NCBI RefSeq assembly: GCF_032452875.1
Contig: NC_083878.1
Span: 40,563,878-40,627,877 of the forward strand
Source: Bos javanicus
Lineage: Eukaryota > Chordata > Mammalia > Artiodactyla > Bovidae
DNA: 64,000 nt
Direction: 5' to 3'
This document shows positions 37,078 to 47,429 of the stretch, piece by piece. How positions within the stretch are numbered: the first letter of the stretch is position 1; each line of letters begins with the position of its first letter. A program made the translations under genes and the position numbers. The notes beneath the pieces are model-generated. The model was not told the origin of the DNA. It made no database searches and saw only the letters and a list, made by a program, of their open reading frames with translations.

Positions 37078-37810
37078 TTGATGAAGGTAAAAGAGGAGAG
37101 TGAAAAAGTTGGCTTAAAACTCAACATTCAGAAAACAAAGATCATGGCATCTGGTCCCATCACTTCATGGCAAATAGATGGGGATACAGTGGAAACAGTG
37201 GCAGACTTTATTTTTGGGGGCTCCAAAATCACTGCAGATGGTGACTGCAGCCATGAAATTAAAAGATGCTTACTCCTTGGAAGAAAACTTATGACCAACC
37301 TAGACAGCATATTCAAAAGCAGAGACATTACTTTGCCAACAAAGGTCCGTCTAGTCAAGGCTATGGTTTTTCCAGTGGTCACGTATGGATGTGAGAGTTG
37401 GACTGTGAAGAAAGCTGAGCACCAAAGAATTGATGTTTTTGAACTGTGGTGTTGGAGAAGACTCTTGAGAGTCCCTTGGACTGCAAGGAGATCCAACCAG
37501 TCCATTCTGAAGGAGATCAGCCCTGGGATTTCTTTGGAAGGAATGATGCTAAAGCTGAAACTCCAGTACTTTGGCCACCTCATGCGAAGAGTTGACTCAT
37601 TGGAAAAGACTCTGATGCTGGGAGGGATTGGGGGCAGGAGGAGAAGGGGACGACAGAGGATGAGATGGCTGGATGGCATCACTGACTCGATGGACGTGAG
37701 TCTGAGTGAACTCCGGGAGTTGGTGATGAACAGAGAGGCCTGGTGTGCTGTGATTCATGGGGTCACAAAGAGTCGGACACGACTGAGCGACTGAACTGAA
37801 CTGAACTGAA
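37078..37810 (+). mobile_element. Young BovB LINE insertion with 32-bp TSD
   Basis: A 733-bp 5'-truncated BovB ending in an ACTGAACTGAACTGAA tail. Its flanks, 37046-37077 and 37811-37842, are 32-bp direct repeats differing at one base. The C-terminal BovB frame is uninterrupted through its natural stop at 37794 and, because the flank is in frame, is extended upstream to an ATG at 37033, giving 253 codons: about 15 host-derived residues and then the BovB tail domain with a CX(n)W-rich WCWRRLLRVPWTARRSNQ stretch. Low divergence suggests a recent insertion. Sense to VRK2, between coding exons 2 and 3. Confidence 0.96.
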
Positions 37811-38079
37811 CACATGAGTGTCTGTGTATGTGTACAATTCTCAGTGTTTTTAGTAAGTTCTTTCCATAAGAAGACTGCTTCCATGTGTAAGACTATATAG
37901 TGATACCATTACAAAATGTTAAAAATGAGATTCTTTATTTAGTGAGAAAATCTTGAGATTTTTGTGATTCAGGTACTATTATTTATTATATATGTATATT
38001 CGTATTTTCACATTTGAAATACCAATTCCATCTTTAAAACTTTTTTTCTAATAAAATCAATTGTTCTTTTCTTTTATAG

Positions 38080-38149
38080 GAATATCAAGAAAATGGCCCA
38101 TTATTTTCAGAACTTAAATTTTATCAAAGAGCAGCAAAAAAAGACTGTA
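38080..38149 (+). CDS. VRK2: VRK2 coding exon 3 (residues 63-86, split codon)
   Basis: A 70-nt exon with acceptor TTCTTTTATAG and donor GTAAGT. It encodes EYQENGPLFSELKFYQRAAK KDC and the first base of Ile86. In the kinase fold this is the helix C region; Glu73 in LFSELKF is the candidate partner of Lys61. It joins exon 2 in phase 0 and exon 4 after one base. Compared with human VRK2 as recalled, the difference seen is Ala80 in place of Val. No frame damage. Confidence 0.96.
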
Positions 38150-39149
38150 GTAAGTAAAATAAGTAAAGTAAGCTACTTCTATATATATGTTTGCTAAGTG
38201 GGAGTTAGTATTTTTGTCTTTTTCTGGCCTTATGGAAAATTTTTTTCAATTAGAAAATTTTATTGTAAAATGATACAGTTAATTGTTATGTAAAAACGAC
38301 AGAGGTATATAAATAGTGATATTATGTACATAATGGGTTATATATTTCAAATCGAAGTTATTTGTTACCTTACATAAAATGTTGGATTGTTGATCGAAGC
38401 CACCAAGAGTTCTTCACGTGTAAAAGATGGAATGAAATTATTTCTTTTGCAAAAAACCGTTTGGATGGAAAGGATATAAAGAAAAAACATTAAAATGGGC
38501 AGTAGATTATAAATTAAAGGAATGACCAAAGAATAGATTAGGCCAAAGCATATGAAAATGATTATAAACATTAAAATGATTTAGAAAATAAGTTAAAAAT
38601 ATTGAAAATTTTTATGTTGGGAAATTAATTGGAGCTGAATATCAGATGTAAGAACTATTAGTTAGAGGATTAGACTATGAAGTAAATATGAGCAAGGCTA
38701 AGAAGAATAAAAGCATTTTGTAAAAACTGTATGATACAGATGGATTTGTAAAGCTTGAAGGAAATTGATATGAGTAATGCCTGTATAATCAAGGTCATTT
38801 ACATTATGTTTAGGAAAAAGAATGATGAGTCTCACGTCAATAATTAACTTTGTTTTCTTTAATAAAACCTTCTGAACATCAAGACTGTAGTCTTTACTAA
38901 CTGCTTAAACTATGTCAGAGTGACAAATAGAATCCATTAAACTTCATTGTTTATCAGTAGAGCTGTCTTAAACATTAAGTATATTTGGTAGAAAAGTGAA
39001 AAATTAAATAAGCTGCCTGATTTTTAAGTGGATTTGTTTTTTTTTTTAAACAAAATTTAATCAAAACAGTTTCTGTACAATATAGTTTCAGAGTAAGATG
39101 ATTCTCCTGACCAATTTCTATTTTTTAAAAAAATCTTATTAATATTTGG
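38150..39149. other. Intron, AT-rich, unassigned
   Basis: First kilobase of the intron after coding exon 3. No young repeat or RNA gene visible. Confidence 0.5.
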
Positions 39150-39412
39150 CTCTGCCAGGTCTTTGTTGCTGCTTGGGCTTTTCTCTAGTTGCAGTGAGCA
39201 GGGGCTACTCTCTAGTTGCGGTGCACAGCACAGGCTTCTCATTGTGGTTTCTCTTGTTGCCGAACATAAGCTCTGGGGCGCATGGGCTGAGTAGTTGTGA
39301 GGCAGGGGCTCAGTTGCTCTGCAGTAATGTGCAATCTTCCCGGACCAGGGATTGAACCTGTGTCTGCTGCATTGGCAGGTGGATTCTTTCCCACTGAGTG
39401 ACCAGTGAAGCC
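39150..39412 (-). mobile_element. CHR-2-type SINE, antisense
   Basis: Reverse of the cetartiodactyl CHR-type tRNA-Glu SINE: 'ggtctttgttgctgcttgggc', 'ctctagttgcggtgcacagc', 'ccggaccagggattgaacctg', 'ctgcattggcaggtggattc' and the end 'ccagtgaagcccc', followed by a T run. Older than the Bov-tA copies. Confidence 0.85.
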
Positions 39413-39568
39413 CCTATTTTTTTTTTTTTTTTTGCTACTCTGGTTTTAGGTTTTTAGTAATAAGAAAGAAAAAGCTATCTTTCTACTGCTCCTTTGGTAG
39501 TTATCATATTTTTTTTATTTAAAAATTTAACAAGCATATAAGGGAATGAATTTTGTTAATGAATAGAA

Positions 39569-40259
39569 CTGCTACTGCTAAGTCACTTCAGTCGTGTCCG
39601 ACTCTGTGTGACCCCATAGACGGCAGCCCACCAGGCTCCTCCGTCCCTGGGATTCTCCAGGCAAGAACTCTCTGGGTTGCCATTTCCTTCTCCAATGCAT
39701 GACGTGAAAAGTGAAAGTGTTTTATAGTTTCTGGTCTTACGTTTAGATCTTTAATCCATTTTGAGTTTATTTTTGTGTATGGTGTTAGAAAGTGTTCTAG
39801 TTTCATTCTTTTACAAGTGGTTGACCAGATTTCCCAGCACCACTTGTTAAAGAGATTGTCTTTAATCCATTGTATATTCTTGCGTCCTTTGTCAAAGATA
39901 AGGTGTCCATATGTGCGTGGATTTATCTCTAGGCTTTCTATTTTGTTCCATTGATCTATATTTCTGTCTTTGTGCCGCTACCATACTGTCTTGATAACTG
40001 TGGCTTTGTAGTAGAGCCTGAAGTCAGGTAGGTTGATTCCTCCAGTTCCATTCTTCTTTCTCAAGATTGCTTTGGCTATTTGGCAAAACTAATACAATTA
40101 TGTAAAGTTTAAAAATTAAAAAAAAAAAAAAAAGTGAAAGTGAAGTCGCTCAGTCGTGCCCAACTCTTAGCGACCCCATGGACTGCAGCCTACCAGGCTC
40201 CTCCATCCATGGCATTTTCCAGGCAAGAGTACTGGAGTGGGGTGCCATTGCCTTCTCCA
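39569..40259 (-). mobile_element. BOV-A2 SINE, antisense, split by L1
   Basis: The left part (39569-39719) ends in the GTGAAAAGTGAAAGTG linker, which is repeated at 40130-40142, where the second BovA unit resumes and runs to CCTTCTCC. The outer flanks AATGAATAGAA (39558-39568) and AATGGATAGAA (40260-40270) are the SINE's own target-site duplication with one mismatch. The left BovA unit has a small deletion near 39671. Confidence 0.94.
39720..40129 (-). mobile_element. Twin-primed L1 inside BOV-A2
   Basis: Segment 39720-40080 is L1 ORF2 in antisense; 40081-40129 is the L1 3' terminus (TGGCAAAACTAATACAATTA) in sense with poly(A). This inverted-5' structure is the hallmark of twin priming. A 13-bp duplication, AAAAGTGAAAGTG, lies at 39707-39719 and 40130-40142, so the two parts integrated as one event into the SINE linker. 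Strand is given for the larger, inverted part; the 3' end and tail are on +. Confidence 0.93.
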
Positions 40260-40287
40260 AATGGATAGAAACATTTGGATAAATAGT

Positions 40288-40500
40288 GTGTCCTCAGTTG
40301 CTCAGTCGTGTCCGACTGAGAGCCCCATGGACTAGCCCACCGAGCTCCTTTGTCCATGGAATTTTTCAGGCATGAATACTGTAGTGGGTTGCCATTTTCT
40401 GCTCCAGGGGATCTTCCTGACTCAGGGATCAAACCTGTGTCTCTTGTGTCTCCTGCATTGCAGACAGATTCTTTACCACTGTTCCACCTGAGAAGCCCCC
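40288..40500 (-). mobile_element. Bov-tA SINE with U2 leader
   Basis: Bov-tA in reverse, tail side at about 40288 and tRNA head ending GAGAAGCCCCC at 40500. The BovA unit has internal small deletions (for example at 40316-40335). Its head directly abuts the U2-like segment at 40501-40539 with no spacer. Confidence 0.88.
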
Positions 40501-40539
40501 ATACTACACTTGATCTTAGCTAAAAGGGTGAGAAGCAAT
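40501..40539 (-). pseudogene. U2 snRNA 5' fragment fused to SINE head
   Basis: The reverse complement reads ATTGCTTCTCACCCTTTTAG then CTAAGATCAAGTGTAGTAT, which is nucleotides 1-39 of U2 snRNA with four mismatches as I recall the consensus, including a CpG-decay change at position 3. It covers the branch-point-pairing region's upstream part and stops where the Bov-tA head begins. It lacks the rest of U2 and any snRNA promoter, so it is not a functional U2 gene. Confidence 0.88.
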
Positions 40540-40543
40540 AAAT

Positions 40544-40940
40544 GATATTGGTGAATTTTATGACTATGACTATTTTTGTTTTTGTTGCATATTTATTTAT
40601 TTACTATTATTTTTTGGAGTATATTTAATATACAATATTGTATTCATTTCTTCTGTACTTTCTTTAGATTCTTTTTACATATAGATTATTAGAGTATTGA
40701 GTATAGTGATTATGACTTTTTAAATGTTAGAAATCTGTATTATGTATTTAATATTATCTGTTAATTATTGCAATAAATAGAATTTGAAACTGTTAGCTAG
40801 ATATATTTGATTTTTAAAAAAATATTTTTAGGAAGGTCTAATTTCTATTTGTTAGCTAAATAAATTTAAGCATCTACACAAGTGTAAGAAATACCTTTCT
40901 AAAAATACATACTTTTTTCCTATTAAATTTGTCTTTACAG
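40544..40940. other. Intron before coding exon 4
   Basis: AT-rich, no features recognised apart from the pyrimidine-rich acceptor region of the next exon. Confidence 0.5.
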
Positions 40941-41028
40941 TCAAAAAATGGATAGAACTCAAAAAGCTTGATTATTTGGGAATTCCTCTGTTTTATGGAT
41001 CTGGCATAACTGAATTCAAGGGAAAAAG
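40941..41028 (+). CDS. VRK2: VRK2 coding exon 4 (residues 86-115, split codon)
   Basis: An 88-nt exon between TGTCTTTACAG and GTAAAA. It completes Ile86 and encodes KKWIELKKLDYLGIPLFYGS then GITEFKGK and two bases of Ser115. This part of VRK kinases forms the end of helix C and the beta-4 region leading to the hinge. Against human VRK2 as I recall it there are conservative changes (for example Ile for Leu at 108, Lys for Arg at 114). The donor GTAAAA is weaker than the others. Frame is intact. Confidence 0.96.
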
Positions 41029-41059
41029 GTAAAATGGAATTACTATAATCAGATATTGT

Positions 41060-41500
41060 CCTGTAACTATCTATGGTCTGTTAGTTATTTGTAGCTATAT
41101 AGCTAGTAACCTAAAATGTAGTGGGTTATAATGACAAACTAATATTATCTTAGTTTCTGTGGGTCAGTTATCTATATAAAAATGGCTTCCCTAGATAGTT
41201 CTGGCTCAGGACTTCTCATGAGGATGTAGTCAGATGTCTTCTGGCTCTAGTCATTTTGACTGAGGAAGCTCATTCATGTGGCTATTGGCAGGCCTAAGAA
41301 GATTTGATTCTAAATTCACTCATGATTGTTGGCAGGCCTCACTTCCTCACTATGTAGGTCTCTCTGTTGGCTGCTTGAGTGTCAAAAAGACATAGCAGCC
41401 AGCTTCCAGTAATTGAAAGAGAGGACAGAGCACACACGAGAGTATACAGCCAAGAAGAAAGTCACAGTCCTTATGTAATCTTATTTTAGAAGTGATATCC
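41060..41500 (+). mobile_element. Ancient interspersed repeat (MLT1/MER-like)
   Basis: Phrases such as 'tttctgtgggtcagttatc', 'gttctggctcaggacttctcatgagg', 'gctattggcaggcct' and 'gctgcttgagtgtcaaaaagacat' match a widespread ancient mammalian LTR/DNA repeat. I recognise the text but am unsure of the family. Confidence 0.5.
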
Positions 41501-42233
41501 CATCATTTCCCCTTTCTTAATGGTGCATCCATACCATATAATACTGTGCAGCCCATTAAAGAAATCAATTAGAGCACTACCAGTTGATTTGGAAGGATTT
41601 CAATGAGGTATTATTGAAAAAAGTGTGATGCAAAAAAGTTCTTATAAGAAGATCACATTTTTGTAAAACAGATGTAAAAATTTCTATATGCCTTTGTGTG
41701 TGGCTACATAGATACAGAACAGGGGCTGATGTGAGTATGTAAGTGAAGGGAAGTGAAGAAGAGGAGGAGGTCTCAAACAAAAGAAAAGGAAGAAGTGCAT
41801 TTTTTTAAAAAACACAAGTTTATAAATGTATAGAGAAAGTAAATATGATTTTATAAGGTCAAGAAACAAATGTAAATAAAATATTCTGTATGGGAAAATA
41901 ATTTGCTCAAGGCCATATGTCAAGAAGGTAGTAGAATCAAAATAAATTAAGTTCAAGACTAATTTAGAAGGACTCCTCTTTTCATGATCTAAGACCATGT
42001 AAGTGGCTCAGCAGAGCTTGCTCTTCTACTTGGAAACTATCTGCAAAGTAAATACTTAGTAATGTGTTTCTGCAAAAGGCCAAGATTATTAATATGCATT
42101 CATTCTCAGTTAGTTCAGATTGGATCATTCTTCACTGTTAGGTTGGGGGCATTTTTCCGTTGTTTCAAATTCGTAAATGGACCGTTTCTGCATTGCCGTT
42201 TTAACATCTCCTTTTGACTTCTCCTTCTTATAG
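41501..42233. other. Intron before coding exon 5
   Basis: Single-copy-looking AT-rich sequence with a purine-rich patch near 41745-41790. A pyrimidine-rich tract precedes the acceptor TTCTTATAG. Confidence 0.5.
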
Positions 42234-42339
42234 TTACAGATTTATGGTAATGGAAAGACTGGGAATAGATTTGCAGAAGATCTCAGACCAGAATGGTACT
42301 TTTAAAAAGTCAACTGTCTTGCAGCTAGGTATACGAATG
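42234..42339 (+). CDS. VRK2: VRK2 coding exon 5 (residues 115-150)
   Basis: A 106-nt exon with acceptor CTTCTTATAG and donor GTAAGA. It completes Ser115 and encodes YRFMVMERLGIDLQKISDQN then GTFKKSTVLQLGIRM, ending in phase 0 after Met150. MVMERLGIDL is the hinge and the strand after it, with the gatekeeper Met region; KKSTVLQLGIRM is the helix before the catalytic loop. The open frame read through the donor continues into intron as nonsense, so the GT at 42340 is the exon end. Nearly identical to human VRK2 as recalled (Asp for Gly at 133). Confidence 0.96.
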
Positions 42340-43494
42340 GTAAGAAAGAATGACTCATTTCCCATGCTCCATTTTCAGATTATTTACTTGTTACAACATA
42401 CAAATTGTTGCCCTTTGTGGAATTATCAGAGAATGAAGGATTATTGCCCTAGAAATGTCAGTTATTGAGAGTAGACGCTATTTTGGTGAAATTGATAACA
42501 GTGGGCTCTGTAAGTGACAGAATGTGCTGTGTTTGGCACTACAAACTCAATTAGGCTTTGGTTCTACTGTCTGATTTTTTTTTTTTTTCCCTCACAGCTT
42601 TGTTTTACATACCAGGACAAGCTTGCATTGCTATAAGAATAACCTCTCTTTGTCAGTTATTTTTATGACTATGCAAAGTATGGCAAAATATATTATTTTC
42701 CAAACTACACATGTGATAAGGGGGTGCTATAAAGTTTTTATTATGAGTTTGGGATGTTGGTAGTCATTAACGTGGCCGTGAATATTATCAGTGTATACTT
42801 TCCCAAATAAGAAGCAATGAAATCTTACTAGCATCCATGCACACATTTTGTTTATACCACAAATTTGTCTTATCTTGTGGGTGTTTGGTTTGCCTAAACT
42901 TCATTTTATTTTTTCCAATTTAGATAGAATGTGACTGCCCCTGCCAGGTTGGGATGTGGCAAATAGAGTTCATTAATTTCCCCACTCGTCCTCTAGCCAG
43001 CCAACAAGTGTTTTTTGAGCACTAGGTGTAGGTAACATGCAAGTCGCAAGGGCTTCAGAGAGGAAACAGATGTTTTCTGTTGCTCTACAGAGGGAGAATG
43101 GCTTTCTCTGTGGTAATGGACACGGTGTTTTGCTGAGTGGGCGTCATGATTATTTCACTTCAGTTCTCCGATTTTGCCATGTTTCTCCTCTTTGGACAGA
43201 AGATTTGGGCATCAGACTGTCGGGGGTATTGCTGAGTCTTGGCTTCCTTTCCATCAGAGGTGCCCTTAAAACATTAAAACATTTGGTGTTCAAGGATCCT
43301 TTTATGCAACTTTTCCCCAGGATGCACGACCAGAACATGTGATAATTTTAGAATAGATAAATGCACAATTGGGAAATACATCACTTTGTCATTGTTAATA
43401 TGAAAAAAAATGTGTTATTTTCTATTCAAAATGCTCAGGTTGATCATGAGTTCTAAATTGACATCAGTATAACTGTATATATTTCTTTTCACAG
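42340..43494. other. Intron before coding exon 6
   Basis: Mostly single-copy sequence without young repeats. A T13 tract lies near 42576-42588. An open frame at 43037-43342 has no recognised motif. Confidence 0.5.
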
Positions 43495-43587
43495 TTGGAT
43501 GTTCTGGAGTATATACATGAAAATGAATATGTTCACGGTGATATAAAAGCGGCAAATCTACTCTTGGGTTACAGAAATCCAGATCGG
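43495..43587 (+). CDS. VRK2: VRK2 coding exon 6 (residues 151-181, catalytic loop)
   Basis: A 93-nt exon, both ends in phase 0, between TTTCTTTTCACAG and GTAAAT. It encodes LDVLEYIHENEYVHGDIKAA then NLLLGYRNPDR. HGDIKAAN at residues 164-171 is the VRK version of the kinase catalytic loop, with Asp166 as the catalytic base, Lys168 and Asn171 all present, so the kinase should be active as far as can be seen. The next expected residues (VYLADYGLS, the DYG metal-binding segment) are not found in the remaining 20.4 kb, so the following exon lies beyond the window. Confidence 0.96.
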
Positions 43588-43764
43588 GTAAATACAGTAT
43601 TAAACTGTTGCCTTCAGTAAGGATCCTCAAAGTACTATACTGAGACAGATATTCAGAAAACAAACTCCTAACTGGGAAGAGTTTGCAAATGAGGACTTAA
43701 CATGATGAGTGTTATAATTTATCTTATCTTGCTTATCTAATTTAATGCACTAAACTAATAAGTA

Positions 43765-43974
43765 GGGCTTCCCTGGTGGCTCAAATGTTAAAGAATCTGC
43801 CTGCAGCGCAGAAGATTTCAGCTTCAATCCCTGGGTTGGGAAGATCCCCTGGAGGTGGAAATGGCAACCCACTGCAGTATTCTTGCCTGGAGAATTCCAT
43901 TGACAGAGGGGCCTGGCAGGCTAGTCAGTGGGGTTGCAAAGAGTCAGACACAACTGAGCAACTTTCACTTTTTG
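43765..43974 (+). mobile_element. Bov-tA SINE
   Basis: Full Bov-tA from GGGCTTCCCTGGTGGCTCAA to a CTTTCACTTTTT tail, 178 bp after coding exon 6. AACTAATA occurs at 43753-43760 and 43975-43982, a probable duplication with a few extra bases at the head. Confidence 0.9.
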
Positions 43975-44002
43975 AACTAATATGAGGAAACTGAGACCTG
44001 GT

Positions 44003-45023
44003 TCAGTTCAGTTCAGTCACTCAGTCGTCTCCAACTCTTTGTGACCTGATGGACTGCAGCACGCCAGGCTTCCCTGTCACCAATTCCCATCACCAATTCC
44101 CGGAGCTTACTCAAGCTCATGTCCATCAAGTTGGTGATACCATCCAGCCATCTCATCCTCTGTCATCCCCTTCTCCTCCTGCCTCCAATCCCTCCCAGCA
44201 TCAGGGTCTTTTCCAAGGAGTCAACTTTTCGCATGAGGTGGCCAAAGTACTGGAGTTTCAGCTTCATCATCAGTCTTTCCAATGAACACCCAGGACTGGT
44301 CTCCTTTAGGATGGACTGATTGGATCTCCTTGGAGTCCAAGGGACTCTCAAGAGTCTTCTCCAACACCACCGTTCAAAAGCATCAATTCTCCAGTGCTCA
44401 GCTTTCTTTATAGTCCAACTCTCACATCCATACATGACCACTGGAAAAACCATAGCCTTGACTAGACGGACCTTTGTTGGCAAAGTAATGTCTCTGCTTT
44501 TGAATATGCTATCTAGGTTGGTCATAACTTTCTTTCCAAGGAGCAGGCGTCTTTTAATTTCATGGCTGTGATCACCATCTGCAGTGATTTTGGAGCCTAA
44601 AAAAATAAAGTCTGACACTGTTTCCACTGTTTCCCCATCTATTTGCCATGAAGTGATGGGACCGGATGGGACATTTTCTGAATGTTGAACTTTAAGCCAA
44701 CTTTTTCACTCTCCTCTTTCACTTTCATCAAGAGGCTTTTTAGTTCCTCTTCACTTTCTGCCATAAGAGTGGTGTCATCTGCATATCTGAGGTTATTGAT
44801 ATTTCTCTTGGCAATCTTGATTCCAGCTTGTGCTTCTTCCAGCCCAGCGTTTCTCATGATGTACTCTGCATATAAGTTAAATAAGCAGGGTGACAATATA
44901 CAGCCTTGATGTACTCCTTTTCCTATTTGGAACCAGTCTGTTGTTCCATGTCCAGTTCTAAGTGTTGCTTCCTGACCCGCATATAGGTTTCTTAAGAGGC
45001 AGGTCAGGTGGTCTGGTATTCCC
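44003..45023 (-). mobile_element. BovB LINE, antisense
   Basis: From an ACTGA tail in reverse to the reverse-transcriptase region, ending at GGTCTGGTATTCCC next to an L1 3' end. On the complement, 44163-44627 and 44639-44896 are open, the latter with YADD in NNLRYADDTTL. A small deletion near 44668-44680 separates them. No clear duplication found. Confidence 0.92.
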
Positions 45024-45757
45024 CAGCTTTATTGAGGTTTAATTGACAAAAATTGCATATGTTTAAGTTGCACAACATGAATTTTTAAGGTACACAAAGT
45101 GATGATTTATTATACATATGTATTGTGAAATGGTTAATCAAATTAACACATCGATCACTTCAAATAGTTGCTTTTTGTTTTGTTTTATGGTGAGAACACA
45201 TAAGATGTACTCTTTCAAAAAATTTGAAGTACATCGTCACCGTGTTGGGCATTAGATTCCCAGAACTTACTCATCTTCTAACTAAAAGTTTGTACTCTTT
45301 GACCAACTCTCTCCATTTCTTCCAGCTCCCTCCCCCCACCAGCCCCTAGCACTACTGTTCTACACTCTGGTTCTATAAGTTACCTTTTGTATATGCCACA
45401 TGTTAGTGAGATCATGCAGTGTTGTCTTGCAGTGTGTCTTATTTCACTTAGCATTATGTCCTCTGGGTTCATCCATGTTGTTGCAAGTTGTGTATTTCTA
45501 TCCTTTTTATGATTGATTGTACATGTATATAGCACATTTTCTTTATCTGTTTATCCATCAGTAGACACTAAGGTTGTTTATATGTCTTGGCTACTTTTAA
45601 TAATGCTGCAATAACAGGGGAATACAGATATTTCTTCAAGATAATGATTTCTTTTCCTTTGGATATATATCCAGAAGTGGTTTGCTGGGTCATATGGTAA
45701 TTCAGTTTTTAATGTTTATTTTTTTTTTTCCTGAAGACGCTCCATACTGTTTTCTGT

Positions 45758-45974
45758 GCTTCCCAGGTGGCACTGTGGGTAAATAATCTGCCTGGCAATG
45801 CAGGAAACTCAAACCTGCAGGTTTGATCCTGGATCGAGAAGATCTCTTGGAGTAGGAAATAGCAATCCATTCCAATATTATTTCAGGAAAATTCCGTGGA
45901 CAAAGGAGCCTGGTGGGCTGCAGTCCATGGGGTTGCAAGAATCAGAGAGGACTGAGCACGCATGCACGCACACA
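45758..45974 (+). mobile_element. Bov-tA SINE nested in L1, with TSD
   Basis: From GCTTCCCAGGTGGCACTGTG to a CACGCACACA tail. A 15-bp duplication of L1 sequence (CATACTGTTTTCTGT / CATACTGTTTTCCGT) lies at 45743-45757 and 45975-45989. Quite diverged. Confidence 0.92.
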
Positions 45975-46528
45975 CATACTGTTTTCCGTAATGACTGTAC
46001 CGGTTTACATTCCCACCAACAGTTGTCCAGGGGCTCCCTTTTCTCCAAACCCTCACTAACATTTGCTGTCTGTAATAGCCTTCTAACAGGTATGAGGTGA
46101 TGTCTCATTATGGTTTTTATTTTTCGTTTCCCTGATAATTAATAATGTTGAGCATTTTTTCATACACTTATTGACCATTTGTATGTCTTCTTTGGAAAAA
46201 ATGTCTCTCTAGGTTCCCTTGTCTGTGTTTTAATTGATTTATTTTGTCTTGCAAGTGAGTTTTATGGGTTCTTATATATTTTGGATGTGAACCCTTAGCA
46301 GATATGTGGTTTGCAGGTATTCTCTCCCATCCCATCGGTTGCCTTTTCATTTTGTTGATGATTTCCTTGGCTGTGGGGGATCATTTTCGTTTGATGTAGT
46401 CCTACTTGTATATTTTTGGTTTTGTTTACCTATACCTTTGGTTTCAGTTGCAAAAAAATCATTGCCAAAACCAGTGCTCATGGATTGGAAGAATTAACAT
46501 TGTTAAAATGTCTATACTACCCAAAGCA

Positions 46529-46647
46529 TGCACATGAGTTTGGATGAACTCCAGGAGTTGGTGATGGACAGGGAGGCCTGGCGTGCTGCAATTCATGGGG
46601 TCGCAAAGAGTTTCACACAACTGAGCAACTGAACTGAACTGAACTGA
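46529..46647 (+). mobile_element. Minimal BovB insertion (119 bp) nested in L1, with TSD
   Basis: The last 119 bp of BovB with an ACTGAACTGAACTGA tail, flanked by ACCCAAAGCA at 46519-46528 and 46648-46657. It lies in the inverted (sense) part of the L1. Confidence 0.93.
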
Positions 46648-47429
46648 ACCCAAAGCAGTCTATAGATTCAGTGCAGTCCTTCCCAAAGGTCCAGTGATAT
46701 TTTTCACAGAAATAAAAACCCAGTCCTCAAATGTGTATGGAAGCAAAAAAGACCCTGAAAAGCCAAAGCACTCTGGAGAAAGAACAAATCTGGAGGCATT
46801 ATACGTCATGATTCGAACTATATTGCTGTGCTCTAGTAATCAAAGCAGTATACTATTGGCATAAAAGCAGACCCAGCACAATGGAACAGAATTGAGAGTA
46901 ATGCATATATGATCAGTTAATCTTTGACAAGGGTGCCAGGAATATTCAATGGGGCAGAGATAGTTTCATCAATAAATGGTGGTGGGAAAATGGGATATAT
47001 ACATGCAAAAGAGTGGACTTGGATTCTTATACCATATACAAGAATAAGCTCAAAATTTTTCAAAGACTTAATTGGAAGACTTGAAACTGTACATCTAGAA
47101 GAAACCTAGGGAGGCAGCTTAATTTTAATTGATTTAAATTTATAAGCCACATGTCGCTAACAGCCAATGCATCAGCAGAGATTTAAAAAGTTAAAAAATG
47201 GAGTGTATAAAAAAATAGCATTTAGCTGGGTGTTTAACTGAACTGTACACGAAGAGAGAAATTTCTTAATAAAAATACCCCTAAAATCTTAGAAAATATG
47301 GAGAAATTTCAAGTTTTAAGATGTCTGTATATTTTAAAAAATTGGAAAAGGAAAGGCAAGTGAAAAGCTGAGAAGTATTTATGACAGACAAACTTTAGGA
47401 TATATAGCAAGTTTAAAAAAATTAAAATA

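Larger units (their letters stand above)
45024..47105 (-). mobile_element. Old L1 with inverted 5' part, carrying two insertions
   Basis: Segment 45024-46475 reads as L1 3' region in antisense ('ctttattgaggtttaattgac', 'ccagaagtggtttgctgggtca'). At 46476 orientation flips: CTCATGGATTGGAAGAATTA onward is ORF2 in sense, to about 47105. With the 3' end on the left and the inverted part on the right, this fits twin priming of a minus-strand L1. It was later hit by a Bov-tA (45758-45974) and a BovB tip (46529-46647). Confidence 0.8.

Noticed and set aside
37128..37682. 184-codon minus-strand open frame
   Set aside because: Antisense shadow of the young BovB insertion at 37078-37810.
40501..40539. 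Functional U2 snRNA gene
   Set aside because: Only the first 39 nt remain, with mismatches, no Sm site and no snRNA promoter.
40288..40539. SINE inserted into a U2 pseudogene
   Set aside because: No U2 sequence continues on the other side of the SINE; the junction is at the SINE's first base.
42214..42468. Longer VRK2 exon 5 reading through 42340
   Set aside because: Homology to VRK2 stops exactly at Met150, followed by GTAAGA; the continuation has no similarity.
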